Part shown: positions 51,676 through 60,116 of the stretch, piece after piece | Numbering within the stretch: the stretch's first letter is position 1 | Layout of the letters: each line of letters starts with the position of its first letter | Source: Ruegeria atlantica | Lineage (GTDB): Bacteria; Pseudomonadota; Alphaproteobacteria; Rhodobacterales; Rhodobacteraceae | DNA length: 64,000 nucleotides | Direction of reading: 5' to 3' | Assembly (NCBI RefSeq): GCF_013032005.1 | Contig: NZ_WQBE01000001.1 | Span: 1,096,811-1,160,810 of the forward strand | The notes under the pieces: generated by a model | The model's database searches: none | What the model saw: the letters and a program-made list of their open reading frames with translations, nothing else | Told to the model about the DNA's origin: nothing | Made by a program: the position numbers and the translations under genes

Positions 51676-52979
51676 GGCCTGATCCTTTCATGCACAAGCG
51701 TTGGGGTCATGGCTGTGTCTTTGCCTATCGTGATGGCCCGCAGGACCGTGTCGGCCGCCTGTCGTGCCGCGTCTTCGCGGGCTGCGTGGACCACGGCCAA
51801 GGGAGTGCCTTTGTCGACCTTGTCCCCCAGACGAACAATGCCCGACAAACCAACCGCGGGGTCGATGACGTCGTCTTCGACCTGCCGCCCACCACCCAAG
51901 GCGACCACGGCGAGGCCCAGCGCCTCACCGTCGATTGCCGCAATGTAGCCCGCATCCGTTGCCGGAACTTCAAGGATCACGCTTGCTTCGGGCAGGTAGC
52001 GTGACCAGTTGTCTACAAACTGTAGCGGCCCGCCCACGGCGGCCATCATACGGCCGAACCGTTCCGCCGCACGGCCATCGCGGATCACACCAGTGATCTT
52101 GTCGCGCCCCTCATCGGCGGTTGCGAACATACCGGCATCGGCCAGCAAAACCCCGCCCAGTTCCGCCGAAATTTCAGCCAATGGAGCGTAATGGTCGTGG
52201 GTCAGGACATTCATCACCTCGACCACCTCCAACGCATTGCCCAGCGCCGGAGCCAAAGGTTGGTGCATGTCCGTAATCACCGCCGACGTCCGGCACCCTG
52301 CTGCATTTGCAGTTTCCGTCAGGGCCTTTGCCAGCTTGCGGGCGTCTTCCAGCGTTTTCATGAACGCGCCGCTGCCCACCTTGACGTCCAGCACCAAAGC
52401 TTCGGGGCTCGCTGCCAGTTTCTTGGACAAGATCGACGCGGTGATCAGGTCCAGGCTTTCCACCGTCGCCGTTACGTCGCGGATCGCATAAAGCCGCTTG
52501 TCCGCAGGCGCGATCTGCCCGGTCGCCCCGACAATGGCCGCACCGGTATCGCGCAGGATCTGGGTCAGACGATCCTGCCCGATCTGGGTACTGACGCCCG
52601 GAATGGCCTCAAGCTTGTCCAGCGTACCGCCGGTATGACCCAACCCACGGCCTGAGATCATCGGGACATAAGCCCCCAATTCGGCCAGCGCTGGGGCCAG
52701 CACCAAACTGACGCTGTCGCCGACCCCTCCGGTCGAGTGTTTGTCGATTACCGGGCCATCGAAATCCCAGCTTAGAACGTCTCCGCTGTCCCGCATCGCC
52801 ACCGTCAGATCGGCGCGGCCCTGCGCGCCCAGCCCACCCATGCAGACGGCCATGGCAAAGGCCCCCGCCTGCGCGTCGCTGACACCACCGTCGGCAAGGC
52901 CCTGCGCGAACCAGGTCAGTTCCTCCGCGCTGGGCACTTGTTCGCGGCGCAACTTGGCAATGATCGAACGGGCGTCCAT
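51672..52979 (-). CDS. deoA: Thymidine phosphorylase
   Basis: A 435-residue protein of the pyrimidine-nucleoside phosphorylase family. It shows ARSIIAKLRREQVPSAEELTWFAQGL at the N-terminus, the phosphate-binding VIDKHSTGGVGDSVSLVLAP, and VPMISGRGLGHTGGTLDKLEAIPG. It splits thymidine and deoxyuridine. The start could be ATG 52979 (MDARSI, GAGG just upstream) or ATG 52991 (MSEAMDARSI), which overlaps cdd by eight bases. 52979 gives about the E. coli length (440) and is preferred. Its stop overlaps deoB. Confidence 0.93.
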   Translation of the reverse strand: MDARSIIAKLRREQVPSAEELTWFAQGLADGGVSDAQAGAFAMAVCMGGLGAQGRADLTVAMRDSGDVLSWDFDGPVIDKHSTGGVGDSVSLVLAPALAELGAYVPMISGRGLGHTGGTLDKLEAIPGVSTQIGQDRLTQILRDTGAAIVGATGQIAPADKRLYAIRDVTATVESLDLITASILSKKLAASPEALVLDVKVGSGAFMKTLEDARKLAKALTETANAAGCRTSAVITDMHQPLAPALGNALEVVEVMNVLTHDHYAPLAEISAELGGVLLADAGMFATADEGRDKITGVIRDGRAAERFGRMMAAVGGPLQFVDNWSRYLPEASVILEVPATDAGYIAAIDGEALGLAVVALGGGRQVEDDVIDPAVGLSGIVRLGDKVDKGTPLAVVHAAREDAARQAADTVLRAITIGKDTAMTPTLVHERIRP

Positions 52980-52983
52980 AGCC

Positions 52984-53400
52984 TCAGACATCCGCCATGT
53001 GCGAGGCGTCAAATGCACCCGGCAGAAGGTCACCGATGGTGGTTTCCAGTTCGGCGCCATCGACGCTGGCCAAGGTCACCTTGACGTCACGATTGCCGAA
53101 CTCGGCCAGTTTCTGTCGGCACCCCCCACAGGGCGGCACCGGCTGCGGCGAGGAGGCAACCACGTAGACTTCGGTCAATTCCTGTTCGCCTGCTGCGACC
53201 ATAGCAGCGATGGCACCAGCCTCGGCGCAGGTGCCTTCGGGATAGGCTACGTTTTCGACGTTACAGCCTGCAAATACCTGGCCCGACGCTGCTCGGATCG
53301 CTGCGCCAACCTTGAAATTGGAATAGGGCGCATAAGCTTTTTCCCGGACAGACAGTGCTGCATCTTTCAAAGTCATGGCGATTCCCCAATTTTTGATCAT
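52984..53400 (-). CDS. cdd: Cytidine deaminase
   Basis: A 138-residue tetrameric-type enzyme. It shows AYAPYSNFKVGAAIRAASGQVFAGCNVEN, TCAEAGAIAAM with the CAE zinc/proton-shuttle motif, and PPCGGCRQKLAEFG with two zinc Cys. It turns cytidine and deoxycytidine into uridine forms. It is the first gene of the minus-strand cdd-deoA-deoB-add-upp operon, and deoA starts just after it. About 80 bp separate it from the cupin gene upstream on the same strand, room for a promoter. Confidence 0.94.
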   Translation of the reverse strand: MIKNWGIAMTLKDAALSVREKAYAPYSNFKVGAAIRAASGQVFAGCNVENVAYPEGTCAEAGAIAAMVAAGEQELTEVYVVASSPQPVPPCGGCRQKLAEFGNRDVKVTLASVDGAELETTIGDLLPGAFDASHMADV

Positions 53401-53480
53401 CTGGTCAGAAAGTCATACCCTAAATGAAACCGACCGGGGAGTTGAAGCCCTGGACAGCAAATTCCTGGGCCAAAATCCTC

Positions 53481-54578
53481 TTAGTCCAGCGTTGTGTTGA
53501 ACGTACCGGGCAAGGTGACCTCAAGCAGTTCAATATCCTCGGACGGGTCGGACAGACGTGTGCGCATGCCGGGTGGGATGACAAAGGCGTCGCCCTGCTC
53601 CAGCCGATAGGGATTACGACCTTCGCCCTCCAGCGTGACCTCGCCCCCCATGACAAAGGTAAAGTGAATATCGGTGTTGTGTGCAGCCCAAACCGGATTG
53701 CCCTGCCCCTTGCGCACGACCTGCACCCCGGCAACGCCTTTGGTGTTCTCGGCAATCGTGGTGTCGCGGCAGATATAACCCGGCAGGCGGAACGGGACCC
53801 ATTCGGCCCCTTCGGCCTGATTGAAGACAAACCGCTGGCCTTGCCATTCCCTGTCAGGGCGGTAATGGGGCGTGGGCAGGTCCATTTCATGATCAATTTC
53901 GGTGACGTGTTCTGCAGGGACACCAATTTCGATCACCTGCACATTGTCCGAGGCCTCAAGCACGCGGTGGCGGATTTCAGGCGGCTGGATAAAGCAATCG
54001 CCCGCGGTCAGGCGCATCTTGTCGCCTTGATCCTCATAAACCACATCCACCCATCCGTGGATGCAGAAAATCAGCTGAAAACCGACCTTGTGAAAATGCA
54101 CCATGTCCGGCACCGGCCCGCCGTCAGGAATGCGGATATGGCTGGCGATGATCGATCCGCCCAACCGGTCTGGCACCAAATCACGGTAATGCATTCCGGC
54201 CCGCCCGATGATCCACGGGGCCTGATCCTTGAGCCGGCGCACCACGAAAGAATGCACCGTTTCCGGCATGACCATTGGCGGGTTCAACTCATCAATCTCG
54301 ATCCGTGTGCCGTTGGGGGCCACCAGATTGCGCTGGCCACCTGCAAACTCATCCGGGTTGTCTGTCAGGATGCGCAACGTGCCGGGGGTCTCGGGCGCGT
54401 CTTTTTCGATCCGCACACGCAGGCCGTGGCCGGAAAACACGGCGGTGCGCGGATCGTCGGCGGGATAGATCATGTCCATCCGCATCCCCAGAACCTTTGT
54501 ATAAAACGGGATGTCGTTGCGCAGTTCCTGCGTGGGCAGGCGGATTTCAGCGCATGTCCGAGTTTGGGATTTGCTCAT
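53481..54578 (-). CDS. VOC domain fused to two cupin domains
   Basis: A 365-residue protein with three small beta domains. Residues 5 to about 105 look like a vicinal oxygen chelate domain (CAEIRLPTQELRNDIPFYTKVLGMRMDMIYPADDPRTAVFSGHGLRVRIE). Cupin 1 is at about 145-225 (MVHFHKVGFQLIFCIHGWVDVVYEDQGDKMRLTAGDCFIQPPEIRHRVLE), cupin 2 at about 280-355 (TDIHFTFVMGGEVTLEGEGRNPYRLEQGDAFVIPPGMRTRL). Metal His positions are in cupin 1 (HFHKVGFQ, RHR). The reaction is unknown; fused VOC-cupin architectures are rare. ATG 54578 has GGA upstream; ATG 54590 is possible. The start overlaps the preceding membrane-protein gene by 32 bp, an unusually long overlap. Confidence 0.8.
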   Translation of the reverse strand: MSKSQTRTCAEIRLPTQELRNDIPFYTKVLGMRMDMIYPADDPRTAVFSGHGLRVRIEKDAPETPGTLRILTDNPDEFAGGQRNLVAPNGTRIEIDELNPPMVMPETVHSFVVRRLKDQAPWIIGRAGMHYRDLVPDRLGGSIIASHIRIPDGGPVPDMVHFHKVGFQLIFCIHGWVDVVYEDQGDKMRLTAGDCFIQPPEIRHRVLEASDNVQVIEIGVPAEHVTEIDHEMDLPTPHYRPDREWQGQRFVFNQAEGAEWVPFRLPGYICRDTTIAENTKGVAGVQVVRKGQGNPVWAAHNTDIHFTFVMGGEVTLEGEGRNPYRLEQGDAFVIPPGMRTRLSDPSEDIELLEVTLPGTFNTTLD

Positions 54579-55245
54579 CTGATGTTCCATCGGGTTTGGA
54601 TTTTGGCCATCCGATCAGAACGGCGGCCAAAATGCCAATCGAAAAGAACATCTCCAGCGTTTCTTCCAGCACGAATAGGCGAGTTGCCATGATGGTCGTC
54701 ATCTGGTCACCCAAGGCGCTGCTGACCTCTTCCAGACCCTGCGCCACGACGGCACACATACCCGCCAGAAAGAACACCAGCAGAAATGGCGCCCGTTCCT
54801 TAAGTGCCCGCCACCCATTTGGAACCCCATGCCAGAAAACCCCGCCCAGTACGATCACCGCCAGAATTACACGCACAATCGTCATATCCAGAAGAACATC
54901 CATCCCGTGCAGAATGAAGTACGGAACACTGTCTACGGCATAAATATCAGCCTCAAGCTCTCGTTCCGCCAACAGCAGCAGAACCACGCCGATGTATAAC
55001 CGGCTGATCCCGCGATACCGTACCAATGCGGCGATACCAGCCACCAGCAATGCCGCGGCCGAACCCGTTTCGATCAGACCGCCTTCCTGGTTGAATGCCT
55101 CGGCCTGCATCGGCCACACTGAAATCGCACACAATACCAACATGGCCAGAACAAGGGCTGCGCGAAACGCAAAATGTTCAGTTCCAAACTTGCCGGTATT
55201 CAGCGATAGAGTCTTATCAACCTCGCCGTTTTCTTTAGAGCGCAT
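54547..55245 (-). CDS. Polytopic membrane protein of unknown function
   Basis: A 232-residue protein with about six hydrophobic segments: FRAALVLAMLVLCAISVWP, ETGSAAALLVAGIAALV, LYIGVVLLLLAERELEAD, IVRVILAVIVLGGVFWHG, FLLVFFLAGMCAVVAQGLEE and MFFSIGILAAVLIGWP. Acidic residues near or in the helices (LAERELEADI, QGLEEVSS, LEETLEM) are prominent. I do not recognise the family. It is the first gene in the minus-strand pair with the VOC-cupin protein, overlapping it by 32 bp. The 180 bp up to maeB on the other strand hold both promoters. Confidence 0.78.
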   Translation of the reverse strand: MRSKENGEVDKTLSLNTGKFGTEHFAFRAALVLAMLVLCAISVWPMQAEAFNQEGGLIETGSAAALLVAGIAALVRYRGISRLYIGVVLLLLAERELEADIYAVDSVPYFILHGMDVLLDMTIVRVILAVIVLGGVFWHGVPNGWRALKERAPFLLVFFLAGMCAVVAQGLEEVSSALGDQMTTIMATRLFVLEETLEMFFSIGILAAVLIGWPKSKPDGTSDEQIPNSDMR

Positions 55246-55425
55246 GCTGTTATTCTCGGTCCAGAAGGGGGTGTGTTCGAAAGTCGCGGGAGTTTAAGTC
55301 TTTTGCCACGGAAAGCAACCACAGCGACAAAACGGCCTTGTTTGCCGAATTAAGTCGCACAACGTAGCCAAGCAGAAAAAAATAGTTTAAGGCTAAATCA
55401 AATTTGGAAACGGAGCTGAGACGCC

Positions 55426-57699
55426 ATGTCCGACACACCCAGCCTGCGGCAGGCAGCGCTTGATTACCATGCCTATCCAAAGCCCGGAAAGTTGGAGATC
55501 AAGGCGACAAAACCCATGGCAAACGGCCGTGATCTGGCCCGCGCGTATTCCCCTGGCGTGGCCGAGGCCTGCCTTGAGATTAAGGCTGACGCGGCTGAGG
55601 CCGAACACTATACGGCACGCGGCAATCTGGTGGCGGTCGTCTCGAACGGGACAGCGGTTCTGGGGTTGGGCAATATCGGCGCGCTGGCATCCAAGCCGGT
55701 GATGGAAGGCAAGGCCGTTCTGTTCAAGAAATTCGCCGGGATCGACTGTTTTGATATTGAGGTCGAGCAGCCCGACCCTGAAAAGCTGGCCGATATCGTT
55801 TGCGCGCTGGAACCGACCTTTGGCGCCATCAATCTGGAAGACATCAAGGCACCCGATTGCTTTACCGTCGAGAAGCTGTGCCGTGAGCGGATGAACATTC
55901 CGGTCTTTCACGACGATCAGCACGGCACCGCCATCGTGGTAGGCGCCGCTGCCAGAAACGCACTGCACGTTTCAGGGAAGAAATTCGAGGACATCAAGGT
56001 TGTTTCGACCGGCGGCGGAGCCGCAGGGATCGCGTGCCTTAGCATGCTGGTCAAACTGGGCGTAAAGCGCGAGAACATCTGGCTGTGTGACATTCATGGG
56101 CTGGTCTATGAGGGCCGCGCCGAAGATATGAATCCGCATAAGGATCAATTCGCGCAAAAATCCGACCTGCGCACTCTGGACGACGTGATCGGTGACGCCG
56201 ACCTGTTCCTAGGCCTCAGCGGCCCCAACGTCCTAAAACCGGAAATGGTCGGAAAAATGGCCAAGCGCCCGATCATTTTCGCATTGGCGAACCCGACACC
56301 GGAAATCTTGCCACAAGCCGCGCGCGAGGTGGCCCCGGATGCCATCATCGCCACCGGGCGCAGTGACTTTCCCAATCAGGTCAACAATGTTCTGTGTTTC
56401 CCATTCATCTTCCGCGGTGCCTTGGATGTAGGCGCGACCGAGATCAATGACGAGATGCAAATTGCCTGCGTAGAGGGTATCGCGGAAATGGCCCGCGCTA
56501 CCACCAGCGCCGAAGCCGCCGCAGCTTACAAGGGTGAGCAACTGACATTCGGGCCGGATTACCTGATCCCGAAGCCCTTTGACCCCCGCCTTGTTGGTGT
56601 GGTCTCTTCGGCCGTTGCCAAAGCTGCGATGGAAAGTGGCGTGGCCAAGCGCCCGATCGCCGATCTCGAGGCGTACAAAGAGCGCCTGAACCAATCCGTG
56701 TTCAAATCCGCCCTGCTGATGCGCCCGGTTTTTGAGGCCGCATCGGTCGCCTCGCGCCGGATCGTCTTTGCCGAGGGCGAGGACGAGCGGGTGCTGCGCG
56801 CGGCCCAGGCCATTCTTGAGGAAACCACCGAAACCCCGATCCTGATTGGCCGCCCCGAAGTGATCGAGACCCGTTGTGAACGGCTGGGGCTGGCGGTACG
56901 TCCGGGTCAAGACTTTCAGATCGTCAACCCACATGACGACCCGCGCTATTACGACTATTGGTCCTCGTACCACCAGATCATGCAACGCCGCGGCGTCACC
57001 CCGGATCAGGCCAAGGCGATCATGCGCACCAACAACACGGCCATCGGGGCCATCATGGTGCATCGCGACGAAGCCGACAGCATGATCTGCGGCACGTTCG
57101 GCGAATTCCGCTGGCATTTGAACTACGTGGAGCAGGTTCTCAACGATGGCGACTTGCGCCCCCATGGCGCCCTGTCGCTGATGATCCTGGAAGATGGCCC
57201 CCTGTTCATCGCAGACACCCATGTGCGGCAACTGCCCACCCCTGAAGAACTGGCCGAGACCACAATAGGCGCGGCCCGCCATGTGCGCCGTTTCGGAATC
57301 GAGCCCAAGATCGCCTTCTGCTCACAATCGCAATTCGGCAATCAGGCCGAAGGGTCCGGCAGGCGACTGCGCGATGCCATTGCGATCCTGGACAGCGAAC
57401 CCCGCGATTTCATCTATGAGGGCGAGATGAACCTGGACACCGCTTTGGATCCGGAACTGCGCGAGCGGATCTTCCCGAACTCACGTCTAGAAGGTGCCGC
57501 AAACGTGTTGATTTTTGCTCATGCGGATGCGGCCAGTGGCGTGCGCAATATTCTGAAGATGAAAGCCGACGGGCTTGAAGTCGGGCCGATTCTGATGGGC
57601 ATGGGGAACAAGGCACATATCGTGACCCCGTCCATCACCGCGCGTGGATTGCTGAACATGGCCGCGATTGGCGGCACTCCGGTCACGCATTACGGCTAG
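55426..57699 (+). CDS. maeB: NADP-dependent malic enzyme with phosphotransacetylase-like domain
   Basis: A 757-residue fusion. Residues 1 to about 420 are a malic enzyme: [18 protein letters not shown], the catalytic Tyr/Lys in [12 protein letters not shown] and the [26 protein letters not shown] segment, metal-binding [33 protein letters not shown] for NADP. From about residue 435 a Pta-like domain follows ([20 protein letters not shown]) and is likely regulatory. It makes pyruvate and NADPH from malate, important for acetate and propionate growth. AACGGAGC precedes the ATG. No other gene shares the message on either side. Confidence 0.95.
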   Translation: MSDTPSLRQAALDYHAYPKPGKLEIKATKPMANGRDLARAYSPGVAEACLEIKADAAEAEHYTARGNLVAVVSNGTAVLGLGNIGALASKPVMEGKAVLFKKFAGIDCFDIEVEQPDPEKLADIVCALEPTFGAINLEDIKAPDCFTVEKLCRERMNIPVFHDDQHGTAIVVGAAARNALHVSGKKFEDIKVVSTGGGAAGIACLSMLVKLGVKRENIWLCDIHGLVYEGRAEDMNPHKDQFAQKSDLRTLDDVIGDADLFLGLSGPNVLKPEMVGKMAKRPIIFALANPTPEILPQAAREVAPDAIIATGRSDFPNQVNNVLCFPFIFRGALDVGATEINDEMQIACVEGIAEMARATTSAEAAAAYKGEQLTFGPDYLIPKPFDPRLVGVVSSAVAKAAMESGVAKRPIADLEAYKERLNQSVFKSALLMRPVFEAASVASRRIVFAEGEDERVLRAAQAILEETTETPILIGRPEVIETRCERLGLAVRPGQDFQIVNPHDDPRYYDYWSSYHQIMQRRGVTPDQAKAIMRTNNTAIGAIMVHRDEADSMICGTFGEFRWHLNYVEQVLNDGDLRPHGALSLMILEDGPLFIADTHVRQLPTPEELAETTIGAARHVRRFGIEPKIAFCSQSQFGNQAEGSGRRLRDAIAILDSEPRDFIYEGEMNLDTALDPELRERIFPNSRLEGAANVLIFAHADAASGVRNILKMKADGLEVGPILMGMGNKAHIVTPSITARGLLNMAAIGGTPVTHYG

Positions 57700-57923
57700 T
57701 TCGCCCCCCGATCGAACTGTAGAACAGGACTAAAGAGCTCTGTCATTGCTACGCGGTGCACAGGAAACGTTATGGTATTGCGACCAGTGTTGCAGATGCC
57801 ATCGCGTCGCTTGATGCTGTGTCGCCGTGTCTTTTATACTAGGTACTTGCCAGAGACGGCCCAAGGGACACGACCCTATGCCCCGCTAAAACGCCAGCCA
57901 AGTTGATTCCTGCGTAGCGCATG

Positions 57924-58045
57924 ATTTGCATGGTAGAGTTTGCACATTTGCAAAACCGTTACACGCCTGCCAACAAACCTTTCAAAAGCACGTATTTTGC
58001 AAAAATTTGCACAGCAATGTGACCGAAGTTGCAAATATTTTGCGA
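57924..58045. promoter_or_regulatory. Array of TTTGCAAA-type operator sites upstream of prpE
   Basis: The 433-bp gap between maeB and prpE holds no gene, but its right half has three paired half-sites. TTTGCACA-TTTGCAAA is at 57939-57954, TTTGCAAA-AA-TTTGCAC at 57996-58012, and GTTGCAAA-TAT-TTTGCGA at 58028-58045. A lone ATTTGCA stands at 57924-57930. TTTGCAAA is the half-site I remember for the RamB/ScfR (PccR) family that regulates propionyl-CoA genes. Left half (57700-57920): I see nothing. Confidence 0.72.
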
Positions 58046-58132
58046 TAAACTGACGCGCCATCTGCTGCACGGCTTGCCCGGTTTGCTAAGGATGCCTAAC
58101 ACATTCCAAAAGCTGTGTTGGAGGAGGGCGCC

Positions 58133-60022
58133 ATGGCCTATCAGGACGTATATGAAAGCTGGAAGAACGACCCAGAAGGGTTCTGGATGGAGGCCGCTAA
58201 GGGGATCGATTGGGTTCAACCACCGACCAAGGCTCTGTTTGACGACAACGCGCCGCTTTATGAATGGTTCTGCGATGCCAAGGTCAACACATGCTGGAAT
58301 GCGGTGGACCGCCATGTCGAAAGTGGCCGAGGCGAGCAAACGGCCATCATCTATGACAGTCCCATCACCCACACCAAGCGCGAGATTTCATATGTCGAAC
58401 TGCGCAACCGCGTGGCCACGTTGGCAGGGGCATTGCGGGCAAAGGGTATCGAAAAAGGCGACCGCGTCATCATCTACATGCCGATGATCCCCGAAGCGCT
58501 TGAGGCGATGCTGGCCTGCGCCCGTTTGGGGGCCGTGCATTCAGTGGTGTTCGGCGGCTTTGCCAGCAACGAGTTGGCGGTGCGGATCGACGATTCCAAG
58601 CCCAAAGCAATTATCGCCGCGTCCTGCGGGATGGAGCCAGGCCGCGTGGTTCACTACAAACCGTTGCTGGACGGTGCCATCGACATGGCCAGCCACAAAC
58701 CCGATTTCTGCGTGATTTTCCAGCGTGAACAGGAAGTGGCGCAATTGATCGAGGGGCGTGACTTTAACTGGCATGGCTTCCAATACGGGGTCGAACCTGC
58801 GGAATGTGTGCCTGTGGATGGCAACGATCCGGCCTATATCCTCTATACCTCGGGCACCACCGGCGCACCCAAGGGCGTGGTGCGCCCCACCGCTGGTCAT
58901 TTGGTGGCACTGAACTGGACGATGAAGAACATCTATGACGTCGACCCCGGAGACGTCTTTTGGGCGGCGTCGGATGTGGGTTGGGTCGTGGGGCACTCCT
59001 ATATCTGCTATGCCCCGCTGATCCATGGCAACACCACGATTGTATTCGAAGGCAAACCTGTCGGCACCCCCGATGCGGGCACCTTCTGGCGGGTGATTTC
59101 CGAACACAAGGTCAAAAGCTTCTTCACCGCCCCCACCGCCATTCGCGCTGTCAAGCGCGAGGATCCCTCGGGTGAGTTGATCGCAAAATACGACCTGTCC
59201 AACCTGCGCGCCTTGTTTCTGGCCGGTGAACGCGCCGACCCCGATACGATCGAGTGGGCACAGGACGCGCTGAAAGTGCCGGTGATCGACCACTGGTGGC
59301 AAACCGAAACTGGCTGGACTATTGCCGGAAACCCGCTGGGGATCGAAGAATTGCCGGTCAAGCTAGGGTCTCCCGCCAAGCCGATGCCGGGTTATGACGT
59401 GCAGATTCTGGACGAAGGTGGCCATCCGATGAAGCCCGGCGAACTGGGTGCGATTGCTGTGAAGCTGCCGCTACCCCCGGGTACACTACCAACCCTGTGG
59501 AATGCGAAAGAGCGGTTCAAAAGCTCGTACCTCAACCAATTCCCCGGCTACTATGAAACCGGCGATGCGGGCATGATTGATGAGGAAGGATACCTCTACA
59601 TTATGGCGCGTACCGATGACGTGATCAACGTCGCGGGTCACCGCCTGTCCACCGGTGGGATGGAGGAAGTTCTGGCCGCCCACCCTGACGTCGCCGAATG
59701 CGCAGTGATCGGTGTTTCAGATCAACTCAAGGGTCAGATGCCGGTAGGCTTCTTGTGTCTCAACGCGGGTTGCGATCGCGACCACGGCGAGGTGGTGCAG
59801 GATGTGGTCAAGCTGGTGCGCGAAAAGATCGGCCCGGTGGCGGCGTTCAAACAAGCCGTTGTGGTGGATCGCCTGCCCAAGACCCGATCCGGAAAAATTC
59901 TGCGCGGGACAATGGTGTCGATTGCCGACAGCAAGGAATTCAAAATGCCCGCAACTATCGATGATCCGGCCATTCTGGACGAAATCACCGTGGCTTTGAA
60001 ATCCATCGGCTTTGCGCAGTAG
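58133..60022 (+). CDS. prpE: Propionyl-CoA synthetase
   Basis: A 629-residue acyl-CoA synthetase of the acetyl/propionyl-CoA type. It shows LNTCWNAVDRHV-like KVNTCWNAVDRHVESGRG, the P-loop-like ILYTSGTTGAPKGVVRP (about residue 240), WWQTETGWTI, YYETGDAGMIDEEGY, DDVINVAGHRLSTGGMEE, and KTRSGKILRGTM with the catalytic Lys. Strong similarity in pattern to PrpE. It activates propionate with ATP and CoA. ATG 58133 follows GGAGGAG at 58118-58124; an in-frame codon at 58115 is less likely. The array of TTTGCAAA sites upstream fits propionate control. Confidence 0.92.
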   Translation: MAYQDVYESWKNDPEGFWMEAAKGIDWVQPPTKALFDDNAPLYEWFCDAKVNTCWNAVDRHVESGRGEQTAIIYDSPITHTKREISYVELRNRVATLAGALRAKGIEKGDRVIIYMPMIPEALEAMLACARLGAVHSVVFGGFASNELAVRIDDSKPKAIIAASCGMEPGRVVHYKPLLDGAIDMASHKPDFCVIFQREQEVAQLIEGRDFNWHGFQYGVEPAECVPVDGNDPAYILYTSGTTGAPKGVVRPTAGHLVALNWTMKNIYDVDPGDVFWAASDVGWVVGHSYICYAPLIHGNTTIVFEGKPVGTPDAGTFWRVISEHKVKSFFTAPTAIRAVKREDPSGELIAKYDLSNLRALFLAGERADPDTIEWAQDALKVPVIDHWWQTETGWTIAGNPLGIEELPVKLGSPAKPMPGYDVQILDEGGHPMKPGELGAIAVKLPLPPGTLPTLWNAKERFKSSYLNQFPGYYETGDAGMIDEEGYLYIMARTDDVINVAGHRLSTGGMEEVLAAHPDVAECAVIGVSDQLKGQMPVGFLCLNAGCDRDHGEVVQDVVKLVREKIGPVAAFKQAVVVDRLPKTRSGKILRGTMVSIADSKEFKMPATIDDPAILDEITVALKSIGFAQ

Positions 60023-60030
60023 CCAAGCCT

Positions 60031-60051
60031 CGGGCGGCCTTTGGTCGCCCG
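60031..60051 (+). terminator. Stem-loop after prpE
   Basis: CGGGCGGCC (60031-60039) and GGTCGCCCG (60043-60051) form a 9-bp stem, with one wobble pair and a TTT loop. No T-tract follows, so termination is uncertain and the amidase gene may be read from prpE. Confidence 0.45.
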
Positions 60052-60116
60052 CTGCACGGCTTTCCCTTGCAACCGGACACAAGGCCCCTACTGTCTGCTC
60101 AAGACAGTGAGGCCCC

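Noticed and set aside
53424..54692. 422-codon plus-strand frame over the VOC-cupin gene
   Set aside because: Antisense shadow; the minus-strand gene has cupin and VOC motifs and operon context.
56233..57282. 349-codon minus-strand frame over maeB
   Set aside because: Shadow of the malic enzyme gene; low-information composition.
57876..58070. 64-codon minus-strand frame in the maeB-prpE gap
   Set aside because: It runs over the TTTGCAAA sites; no ribosome binding site, no known motif.
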